Assembly: GCA_903917505.1 (NCBI GenBank)
Contig: CAIXAY010000527.1
Span: 1 to 6,402, forward strand
Source of the DNA: an uncultured beta proteobacterium
GTDB lineage: Bacteria > Pseudomonadota > Gammaproteobacteria > Burkholderiales > Rhodocyclaceae
Direction of reading: 5' to 3'
Length of the DNA stretch: 6,402 bases
The notes below the pieces were generated by a model. It did no database searches, was not told where the DNA came from, and saw only the letters and a program-made list of their open reading frames with translations. Positions 1-5,387 of the stretch are shown here, piece by piece. Each line of letters starts with the position of its first letter. Within the stretch, counting starts at the first letter, position 1. The translations under genes were made by a program, and so were the position numbers.

Positions 1-1240
1 GGTGCTTGGGCGCCGGGCGTGATTTCTCGCTCCAACGCTGCTTGATGGCTTCGTCGACGCGGGCGTTGAGGGTCTTGGCATCGACGGGAGGCCGATCGGG
101 TTTTGGGGGATCGAATATCTTGAAAGGCAGAAGCTCGTCGCCGTGGAGGATCTCGATGCGACCGTGGGCGTAGCTGACCACGGTCACTTCTTTACCGCGC
201 AGGGCGTAGCGAGGCACGCCGCCGGTCTGCACCACATAGCGCTGCTTGTTGAACGACAGGACTAGATCCTTGGATAGTTTGCGCGCATGGTGGAGCGCGC
301 AAATGCGGGAGAGCATGGTGGCGCCGGCTTCATAGGGTTGATGCGCGTCGTCGTCATCGAGTGGTGCGACCGCAAAGTGCGCGTTGTGTCCGCGCAGGTA
401 AGTGGGCAGGAAGGCATTGGCCGCGGCCAGGGTGTCAATGCTGGCCAAGCGCAAGGCTTTCACCAAGCGGTCCTGCAAGGTCTGGAACAGGCGTTCGACG
501 CGTCCCTTGGCCTGCGGGCTCAGCGCGCAAATGCCCTCGATGCCCAAGGTGCCGAGGGCACGCTGAAATTGGGTTGGCGTATCGTCTTCCGGGTCGTGCT
601 TGCAGAAGATGCCGTGCCGGTCGCTATAGAGAGCGGTCGGGCAGCCATAGACGCTGACATAGGCGTGCAGGGCATCCAGATAGGCCTGGCTGCTCTCGAC
701 GGGGACAAACCCAGCCGCCATCACCTGACTGGTCGCATCGTCGATGAAAGCGATCAGCGTGCAGCGCGGTCCGCGTCCTTCCAGCCAGTCATGCGGACTG
801 CCGTCGATCTGAATCAATTCGCCCCGGCGAGGCCGGCGCAGCCGGGGCGGGTGCAACGACGCGCGTCGCCCTTTGCTCACCGCCCACAACCCCGCCTCGA
901 TCATCCAGCGGCGCACGGTCTCTTTCGAAACCACGTACTCGTCCTGGGCCAGATACTCTGCCGCCAGCGTCGGTCCAAATCCCCGGTAACGCTTGCGCAG
1001 CTCAATGACGATCGCGTTCTTCATCGCCGCGTTGATTCGGCGGTTCGATGGTCGTCCCCGTTTCTTGCTCACCAAGGCGCTTGCGCCTTCCGCTTCGTAG
1101 GCCCGCTGCAGACGCCTCATGTGCCGATCCGAGACGCCAAGCAACTCAGCCGCACCGCGCTGAGAAATCACGCCATCCAGCACCCGCCTCACCACCTCCA
1201 GCCGACCCACTTCCTTCTTGCTCATCTCGATCCGTTCCAC
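1..1240 (-). CDS. ISNCY family transposase (DDE, integrase core), C-terminus beyond window edge
   Basis: This is a transposase catalysing DNA cleavage and strand transfer for its own IS. I read 413 codons from 1240 down to base 2 with no stop, so the C-terminus lies outside the window; related proteins are slightly longer. Residues about 22-50 form a helix-turn-helix (SQRGAAELLGVSDRHMRRL) for binding the IS ends. A second winged-helix-like region with a basic KKRGRP stretch follows at about 58-64. The RNase H-like core carries the catalytic triad: D146 (in QIDGSPHDW), D207 (in YSDRHGIF) and E249 (in KGRVERLFQ), all intact. The start is chosen as GTG at 1240 because GGAGG (1250-1246) precedes it by 5 bases. 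ATG at 1225 is in frame and is an equally ordinary alternative. The visible part has no frameshift or internal stop, so the gene may be active. No dedicated promoter was recognised. Confidence 0.9.
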   Translation of the reverse strand, partial: MERIEMSKKEVGRLEVVRRVLDGVISQRGAAELLGVSDRHMRRLQRAYEAEGASALVSKKRGRPSNRRINAAMKNAIVIELRKRYRGFGPTLAAEYLAQDEYVVSKETVRRWMIEAGLWAVSKGRRASLHPPRLRRPRRGELIQIDGSPHDWLEGRGPRCTLIAFIDDATSQVMAAGFVPVESSQAYLDALHAYVSVYGCPTALYSDRHGIFCKHDPEDDTPTQFQRALGTLGIEGICALSPQAKGRVERLFQTLQDRLVKALRLASIDTLAAANAFLPTYLRGHNAHFAVAPLDDDDAHQPYEAGATMLSRICALHHARKLSKDLVLSFNKQRYVVQTGGVPRYALRGKEVTVVSYAHGRIEILHGDELLPFKIFDPPKPDRPPVDAKTLNARVDEAIKQRWSEKSRPAPKH

Positions 1241-1260
1241 GGCCACCTCCGGTTTCCATC

Positions 1261-1305
1261 AACCGGACATTTCTAACTTGCCAGAACCGGACATTACTAA
1301 TTTGC
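1261..1305. repeat. Two tandem 21-bp repeats in the IS end
   Basis: Two direct copies, 1261-1281 and 1285-1305, are separated by 3 bases (24-bp period). Both begin AACCGGACATT and differ at only two positions (T or A at repeat position 12, C or T at position 17). They lie between the transposase start and the presumed IS tip. By analogy with other elements whose ends carry repeated sites, they are probably transposase-binding sites. That role is inference; the repetition itself is read directly. Confidence 0.8.
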
Positions 1306-1312
1306 TTCTACA

Positions 1313-1423
1313 TGGGTTTCGTGCCCCGCTTGCCCGAAGCCGGCGTACCGGCTAGGCTAACGGCTGCCTGGTCTTAATCCGCTGTGGATGCCGACCCGCA
1401 GCCCCCTTCCCGAGGAGAAAGTC
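1313..1423. other. Short gap between IS end and qor, with a 6-bp hairpin and weak promoter-like boxes
   Basis: This 111-bp gap should contain whatever native control qor retains. A perfect inverted repeat, AGCCGG-CGTA-CCGGCT, occupies 1338-1353 and has no T-run after it, so it does not look like an intrinsic terminator. A weak sigma70-like pair, TTGCCC (1330-1335) and TAGGCT (1353-1358) with a 17-bp spacer, overlaps this hairpin. It matches consensus at 4/6 and 3/6 positions, so it is only a possibility. No complete gene is seen here. Confidence 0.35.
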
Positions 1424-2398
1424 ATGTCTTTTGCCATTCGTATTCATCAAACCGGCGGCCCCGAGGTTATGCGCTGGGAAGAAGTCGCCGTCGGCGATCC
1501 GGCGCCCGGCGAGGCGCGCGTCCGCCACGAAGCGGTCGGCCTCAATTTCCTCGACACCTACCATCGCAGCGGACTCTACCCGCTGCCCTTGCCGGCCGGG
1601 CTCGGCAGCGAAGGCGCAGGTGTCGTCGAAGCCGTCGGTGCGGGCGTCAGCGAATTCAAGCCCGGCGACCGCGTCACCTACGCCGGCGGCCCGGTCGGCG
1701 CCTACAGCCAGGTGCGTTGCCTGCCGGCCGCCCGGCTACTCAAGCTGCCCGACGGCATCGCTTGCCGGACCGGCGCGGCGATGACGCTGAAGGGCATCAC
1801 GGCCGCCTACCTGTTGCGCCGTATCTACCGCGTGCAGGCTGGCGAAACGGTGCTGATCCACGCCGTCTCCGGCGGCGTCGGGCTGATCGCCTGCCAGTGG
1901 GCCAAGGCGCTCGGCGCGACGGTGGTCGGTACGGTGTCGACCGAGGCCAAGGGCGAACTTGCCAGGCAGCACGGCTGCGATCACGTCATCTTCTATGGCC
2001 GCGAAGACGTCGCCAAGCGCGTGCGCGAGCTGACCAACGGCGAGGGCGTCTCGGTGGTGTACGACGGCGTCGGCAAGGACACCTTCATGGGTTCGCTTGA
2101 CAGCCTGCGGGTGCGCGGCACGCTCGCCACTTTCGGCAATGCCTCGGGCGCCGTCGCCGCATTCGACCCGTTGCTGCTGGCGCAAAAGGGATCGCTGTTC
2201 CTGACCCGGCCGACCTTTGCCCACTACACCGCCAAGCGCGATGAATACGTCGAACTCGGCGCTGAACTGTTCGCGCTGGTGAGTTCTGGCAAGATCGTGA
2301 TCGAGGTCAACCAGACTTACGCGCTGGCCGATGCGGCCAACGCGCATCGCGATCTCGAGACGCGCAAAACGACGGGATCGACGGTACTCCTGCCCTGA
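1424..2398 (+). CDS. qor: Quinone oxidoreductase, NADPH-dependent, zinc-free MDR superfamily (QOR class)
   Basis: This predicted cytosolic enzyme uses NADPH to reduce quinones or related electrophilic alkenals. It has 324 residues, close to the approximately 327 of E. coli Qor, and the resemblance as I recall that protein runs end to end. Residues 38-53 hold the QOR signature (VGLNFLDTYHRSGLYP), followed by PAGLGSEGAGVVEAVG (57-72). The Rossmann nucleotide-binding loop is AVSGGVG at 147-153. VVYDGVGKDT (211-220), a GTLATFGNASG stretch (232-242) and the QKGSLFLTRPT stretch (254-264) are also typical. The catalytic zinc ligands of alcohol dehydrogenases are absent, as expected for this class. 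The start at 1424 is chosen over an in-frame ATG at 1388 because AGGAG (1413-1417) lies 6 bases upstream and homology begins there. The physiological substrate is unknown. The gene converges on the regulator at 2428 and has an IS end about 110 bp upstream. Confidence 0.93.
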   Translation: MSFAIRIHQTGGPEVMRWEEVAVGDPAPGEARVRHEAVGLNFLDTYHRSGLYPLPLPAGLGSEGAGVVEAVGAGVSEFKPGDRVTYAGGPVGAYSQVRCLPAARLLKLPDGIACRTGAAMTLKGITAAYLLRRIYRVQAGETVLIHAVSGGVGLIACQWAKALGATVVGTVSTEAKGELARQHGCDHVIFYGREDVAKRVRELTNGEGVSVVYDGVGKDTFMGSLDSLRVRGTLATFGNASGAVAAFDPLLLAQKGSLFLTRPTFAHYTAKRDEYVELGAELFALVSSGKIVIEVNQTYALADAANAHRDLETRKTTGSTVLLP

Positions 2399-2407
2399 TG
2401 GACCAAG

Positions 2408-2421
2408 GGCGCGGCCGCGCC
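2408..2421. terminator. GC-rich perfect palindrome between convergent genes, possible bidirectional terminator
   Basis: GGCGCGGCCGCGCC is a perfect 14-bp palindrome lying wholly inside the 29-bp gap between the qor and gntR stop codons. As RNA it could fold into a 5-bp stem with a 4-base loop, extended by a G-U and an A-U pair outside. Neither side has the U-run expected of an intrinsic terminator, so termination is a guess from position. It also contains a NotI recognition sequence (2411-2418). Confidence 0.3.
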
Positions 2422-2427
2422 TTCGAC

Positions 2428-3174
2428 TTACTCGACGGATACCTTATCGTTGACCCGGTCGAAGGCGGCGATATCGGCGACGCTTTGATTGTATGCATTG
2501 GTGGCGCGGTCGATGTGCGTCTTCAGCGTCTTGAGCGCGAGCTTCACATTGCCTTCCAGCACGGCCGCGCTGATGATCGCATGCTCATCGAATGACAAGT
2601 CGGTATGGCTTGGCTTGAACGAGAGCAAATGCGTTCTGAGCGCCGCGCACTTGGCCGACACGAGCCCATAGGCATCGGCAAGATAGCTGTTGTCACAGTG
2701 GGCAAGAATGGCGGCGTGAAATTCCATATCGAGCGACAGGTAAGCGTGGACGTCACCTTTCTTCTTTGCGCGCGCCATGCCCTCGTAGATTTCCGCAAGT
2801 TTTGCTGCAAGCTTCTCGCGGTTCTTGCTCACGGCGAGCTTCAACGCCGCTTCCTCAAGGATCAGGCGGGATTCGTTGAGCTTTTCGATTTCGTTGGTGC
2901 CCATCGTAAAGACAAAGGTGCCGCTCTGCGGCACGACACGAACGACGCCCTCGATCTGCAGCTGGACGATGGCCCGGCGGACCGGCCCTTTGCCGGTTCC
3001 AAGGTCCGCTGCGATACGCGATTCGGAAAGCGGCTCGCCGAGCCCATAAATTCCAGATACGATCGACTGGCGAAGCCGGTCAACGACGAGTTCCGTGAGG
3101 GATTTCGGCTTTTCAATCTTCGCCACCGACTTTCTCGGCTTCAATGCCTGCAATGCTCTCGGGTTTGTATCCAA
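2428..3174 (-). CDS. GntR-family transcriptional regulator, FadR/FCD subfamily, TTG start
   Basis: This is a DNA-binding regulator, probably a dimeric repressor released by a small carboxylate ligand, and the likely controller of the divergent TRAP operon. From the TTG at 3174 it has 248 residues, typical of FCD regulators. Residues 25-90 form the GntR winged helix (KSLTELVVDRLRQSIVSG, then GEPLSESRIAADLGTGKGPVRRAI, then a GVVRVVPQSGTFV wing). Residues 97-228 form the helical FCD ligand domain. Its four expected metal/ligand residues are present: D149 and H153 (LDMEFH), H198 (DEHAII) and H220 (KTHIDR). The start is chosen because AAGGGAG (3187-3181) lies 6 bases before TTG. An in-frame ATG at 3318 would add 48 residues with no GntR similarity and weak ribosome binding. 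There is no in-frame ATG between 3318 and the winged helix. The ligand cannot be predicted. Confidence 0.88.
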   Translation of the reverse strand: MDTNPRALQALKPRKSVAKIEKPKSLTELVVDRLRQSIVSGIYGLGEPLSESRIAADLGTGKGPVRRAIVQLQIEGVVRVVPQSGTFVFTMGTNEIEKLNESRLILEEAALKLAVSKNREKLAAKLAEIYEGMARAKKKGDVHAYLSLDMEFHAAILAHCDNSYLADAYGLVSAKCAALRTHLLSFKPSHTDLSFDEHAIISAAVLEGNVKLALKTLKTHIDRATNAYNQSVADIAAFDRVNDKVSVE

Positions 3175-3180
3175 GTATCG

Positions 3181-3187
3181 CTCCCTT
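3181..3187 (-). promoter_or_regulatory. Ribosome binding site deciding the TTG start of the GntR regulator
   Basis: On the minus strand this reads AAGGGAG, 6 bases before the TTG at 3174-3172. It is the best Shine-Dalgarno match near the regulator's N-terminus. It supports a short, family-length protein over the long reading from 3318, which has only a weak CGGA before its ATG. Confidence 0.65.
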
Positions 3188-3372
3188 AGATTGCCGTTTG
3201 ATGAAAAGGCCGCACAGTGGTCTGACCCATCAACTTCCAATTCCCGACGCGCAAGCGTGGACTGCGACAAACTCCATAATCGCCTGCGGCCGTGAAGGCT
3301 GCAGCCGAATTGATTCATTTCCGGAGCCGGTGATTGCGCGGGATTTTTTATCGAAACGCATCCAGATTTTCT

Positions 3373-3401
3373 TTGACAAGGCTAAATTGACATGTTAGAT
3401 T
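3373..3401 (+). promoter_or_regulatory. Sigma70-type promoter of the TRAP operon
   Basis: A perfect -35 box TTGACA (3373-3378) is followed by a 17-bp spacer and TAGATT (3396-3401), a 4/6 -10 box with an extended -10 TG at 3393-3394. Transcription would begin near 3408 and give a leader of about 110 bases before dctQ. A second TTGACA at 3387-3392 has no reasonable -10 partner at 17-18 bp. It makes a direct repeat with the first at 14-bp spacing. Confidence 0.65.
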
Positions 3402-3407
3402 GTAGCC
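3380..3407. promoter_or_regulatory. Inverted repeat around the -10 box, candidate operator
   Basis: GGCTA (3380-3384) and TAGCC (3403-3407) form a perfect inverted repeat with an 18-bp interior. The interior holds the palindrome ACATGT (3390-3395) and a nested CTAA (3382-3385)/TTAG (3395-3398) pair. The repeat spans the spacer and -10 box of the TRAP promoter, a place where a bound GntR-type repressor would block RNA polymerase. It does not clearly match the TNGTNNNACNA pattern known for the FadR group, so the link to the regulator is inference. Confidence 0.35.
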
Positions 3408-3516
3408 GCTCACGTAGTAGCAGTGCAACATCTTTTTTCGATGCGCCTGCTCACCGTGCGGGAAGCCAGGGCCGCAGGGGCACAGCGGTACAACAACTCT
3501 CAGGTGGGGTAATTCA

Positions 3517-4077
3517 ATGACAGCAGCAGTCGCAGAACCGGAATCCGGCGATCGGATTCCGCGGCAGCATGGCAAATTCGAGTCGTGGTTCCTGTTTTTT
3601 AACCGGGCAATCGTGATCGCCATGATGGCGGTGATGGTCACCCTGGTATTCACCAATGTCGTCACGCGATATTGTTTCGGCTTCTCGGTGACCTGGGCCG
3701 AGGAATTCTCGCAATACCTGATGGTCTGGATCGCTTTCATCGGCGCCGGCCTGGCCTTGCGCGAGGGGCGCCACGTCGCCGTCGAAATGGTGCAGGATCT
3801 GCTGTCGCCGCATTCGAAGCGCCTGCTGCGCACGCTGGTCGCCTGCCTGATGGCGGTGTTCTTTGCCGTCGTCGCCTACTTTGGCATTCTGTTCGCCAAC
3901 TTCGCGATCAACATGCAGACGCCGATGATGAATATCTCATTGGCCATCCCCTATGCCTGCGTGCCGATCGGCATGCTCTTCCTGCTCGTACACCTGCTGT
4001 TCATCTGGCGCGCTTACATCGCCGGTGAGCATGAAGTGTCGGAAAGCCTCGAATCTATTGACGAGAAGGAACTGTAA
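3517..4077 (+). CDS. dctQ: TRAP transporter small membrane subunit (DctQ family)
   Basis: This is the small integral inner-membrane component of a tripartite ATP-independent periplasmic transporter. It pairs with DctM and helps dock the solute-binding protein. It has 186 residues with four hydrophobic segments at about 30-50, 63-80, 105-128 and 141-165. The family signature is clear: RYCFGFSVTWAEEFSQYLMV (51-70) followed by GAGLALREGRHVAVE (76-90), with the conserved TWAEE and REGxHV. A polar N-terminal tail of about 25 residues and an acidic C-terminal tail lie outside the membrane. AGGTGGGG (3502-3509) precedes the ATG by 7 bases and supports this start. The gene is first in the operon behind the promoter at 3373-3401, and its TAA overlaps the dctM ATG. 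The symbol denotes the family, not a proven C4-dicarboxylate substrate. Confidence 0.9.
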   Translation: MTAAVAEPESGDRIPRQHGKFESWFLFFNRAIVIAMMAVMVTLVFTNVVTRYCFGFSVTWAEEFSQYLMVWIAFIGAGLALREGRHVAVEMVQDLLSPHSKRLLRTLVACLMAVFFAVVAYFGILFANFAINMQTPMMNISLAIPYACVPIGMLFLLVHLLFIWRAYIAGEHEVSESLESIDEKEL

Positions 4078-5366
4078 TGGGCCTCGCACTCCTCATTGTT
4101 TTTGTCGGCGCCATGGTCATCGGCATGCCGCTGGCCTTTGTCATGGGCGGGGCCGGCCTGGTGGCGCTGGTCGTGCAGGGAAGTTTCTCGCTGCTGTCGG
4201 TGCCGCAGCGCTACTTCGGCGGCATCAACTCCTTTCCGCTGATGGCCGTGCCCTTTTTCGTGCTCGCCGCCGACCTGATGTCGGCGAGCGCCATCACCAC
4301 CGCCATCCTGCGTTTCACCAACAGCATGGTCGGGCATCTGCGCGGCGGCCTCGGCCACGTCAACGTGCTGACCAACATGATCTTCGCCGGCATCAGCGGC
4401 TCGGCGCTGGCCGACGCCGCGGGGCCGGGAGCGATCATGATGCGCATGATGCAGCGCGCCGGTTACGATCCGCACTACTCGGCGGCGCTGTCGGGAGCGA
4501 CCGCGACCATCGGCCCGATCATCCCGCCGTCGATCATCATGGTCATTTACGCGATCACCGACAATCGCGTCACCGTCGGCGGCCTGTTCATGGCCGGCAT
4601 CGTTCCCGGCCTGCTGCTCGGCCTCGCGTTGGCGATCACCAACCACATCATCTCGGTGAAGAACGGCTACAAGTCGGACAAGCCGAAAGCGAACTGGAGC
4701 GAGCGTTTCACCTGTTTCTGGAAATCCATCCCGGCGCTGCTGATGCCGGTGATCATCATCGGCGGCATCATCAGCGGCCTGTTTACGGCCACCGAGGCCT
4801 CCTGCGTCGCGGTGGTCTATGCGCTGCTGGTCGGCACCCTGATCACCCGCGTCCTGACCCCGCGCCTGATTGCCAAGGTATTCCTGCAAAGCTCGCTGGT
4901 CACCTCCGCCGCGCTCCTGATCGTCGCCATGGCCTCGCTGTTCGCCTGGATCCTGGCCGTCCTGCAACTGCCGCAAAATGTCGCGCTGGCGATCGGCCAC
5001 ATGACGACCAGCCCGATGGTGGCCATGCTGATCGTCGCCGTCTTCGTCTTCATCTGCGGCTTCTTCATCGACACCCTGCCGGCGGTGATCATTCTGGTGC
5101 CCGTGCTCGCGCCGCTCACCGACCAGTTCGGGCTCAATCCGCTGCACTTTGCCATGGCGATCGTGCTCAACCTGACGATCGGCCTGATCACGCCGCCCGT
5201 CGGCGGGGTGCTGTTCGTGATCACCTCGATCAGCCGGCTGAAATTCGAGGCCATATCAAAAGCGATGATTCCGATGATCGTCGCTGAAGTCGCGGTTCTG
5301 TTGGCAGTGATTTTTGTTCCAGAAGTAAGCCTTATCGTTCCAAGATGGTTGGGCTTTTCGCATTAA
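4077..5366 (+). CDS. dctM: TRAP transporter large membrane subunit (DctM family)
   Basis: This is the transport-catalysing permease of the TRAP system, coupling solute import to an inward ion (usually sodium) gradient. It has 429 residues, the usual length, and is hydrophobic throughout, with about a dozen membrane segments. The two pseudo-symmetrical halves each carry the helix-breaking motif typical of the family: GPIIPPSI (146-153) and GLITPPVG (369-376). The first half also shows FAGISGSALADAAGPGAI (103-120), another hallmark. The second half has GFFIDTLPAVIILVPVLAP (328-346). The start codon overlaps the dctQ stop by one base (TAATG), which implies translational coupling and a fixed stoichiometry of the two membrane subunits. 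No internal stop or frameshift is present. Confidence 0.93.
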   Translation: MGLALLIVFVGAMVIGMPLAFVMGGAGLVALVVQGSFSLLSVPQRYFGGINSFPLMAVPFFVLAADLMSASAITTAILRFTNSMVGHLRGGLGHVNVLTNMIFAGISGSALADAAGPGAIMMRMMQRAGYDPHYSAALSGATATIGPIIPPSIIMVIYAITDNRVTVGGLFMAGIVPGLLLGLALAITNHIISVKNGYKSDKPKANWSERFTCFWKSIPALLMPVIIIGGIISGLFTATEASCVAVVYALLVGTLITRVLTPRLIAKVFLQSSLVTSAALLIVAMASLFAWILAVLQLPQNVALAIGHMTTSPMVAMLIVAVFVFICGFFIDTLPAVIILVPVLAPLTDQFGLNPLHFAMAIVLNLTIGLITPPVGGVLFVITSISRLKFEAISKAMIPMIVAEVAVLLAVIFVPEVSLIVPRWLGFSH

Positions 5367-5375
5367 ATCAAACTG

Positions 5376-5381
5376 AGGAGG
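5376..5381 (+). promoter_or_regulatory. Consensus ribosome binding site for dctP
   Basis: AGGAGG lies 6 bases upstream of the dctP ATG, in the 21-bp gap after dctM. It is the strongest Shine-Dalgarno in the operon. The solute-binding protein is normally needed in excess over the permease, so a strong independent site fits. Confidence 0.7.
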
Positions 5382-5387
5382 AAGAAA

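Larger units (their letters stand above)
1..1312 (-). mobile_element. ISNCY-type (IS1202-like) insertion sequence, partial, left side cut by window
   Basis: This element consists of a minus-strand DDE transposase gene plus an upstream terminal region carrying two tandem 21-bp repeats (1261-1281 and 1285-1305). Only the 5' (upstream) end lies in the window. The other end and any target duplication are outside it. The boundary near 1312 is an estimate: on the minus strand a TGT trinucleotide at 1312-1310 lies just outside the outer repeat, and the sequence beyond it changes character. The family assignment rests on the transposase sequence recalled from annotated ISNCY transposases. The exact boundary is uncertain by perhaps 20 bp. 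The element lies about 110 bp upstream of the quinone oxidoreductase gene and is transcribed away from it. Confidence 0.75.
3175..3516. other. 342-bp divergent intergenic region between regulator and TRAP operon
   Basis: No convincing gene is seen here. The open frame that extends the regulator upstream to 3318 looks non-coding. Composition drops compared with the flanking genes: one line, 3361-3420, counts to 40% G+C. The transporter-facing promoter (3373-3401) and inverted repeat (3380-3407) are at the right. Other small symmetrical sites are GGCTGCAGCC (3297-3306), GAATTGATTC (3307-3316) and CCGGAGCCGG (3321-3330), three adjacent short inverted repeats that could be regulatory or chance. 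I found no good promoter for the regulator on the minus strand. The predicted operon leader, about 3408-3516, shows no riboswitch that I recognise. Confidence 0.6.

Noticed and set aside
287..1276. Long plus-strand open frame of 329 codons
   Set aside because: It is the exact reverse-complement frame of the transposase, which has intact catalytic motifs. The plus-strand reading has no recognisable domain and no good ribosome binding site.
1278..1303. Possible outward-facing promoter in the IS end driving qor (TTGCCA at 1278-1283)
   Set aside because: The nearest -10-like box, TAATTT (1298-1303), is only 14 bp away, and no acceptable box exists at 16-18 bp.
1736..2347. Minus-strand 203-codon open frame opposite qor
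   Set aside because: It is antisense to a clearly conserved oxidoreductase, and the translation resembles no known family.
3387..3415. Second promoter from the TTGACA at 3387-3392
   Set aside because: At 17-18 bp spacing the sequence is TCACGT or CACGTA, which does not resemble a -10 box.
3402..3516. Possible riboswitch or attenuator in the leader of the TRAP operon
   Set aside because: Only a 4-bp CATC/GATG stem and scattered weak pairings were found. There is no recognisable aptamer and no terminator-like hairpin with a U-run.
4014..5147. Minus-strand 377-codon open frame opposite dctM
   Set aside because: The product is a low-complexity D/H/Q/R/G-rich translation expected from the antisense of a hydrophobic membrane protein. 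It has no domain.
3953..5287. Plus-strand 444-codon open frame overlapping dctM
   Set aside because: Its translation is rich in R, H, A and G in the way typical of out-of-frame GC-rich sequence. The dctM frame carries all family motifs over the same bases.
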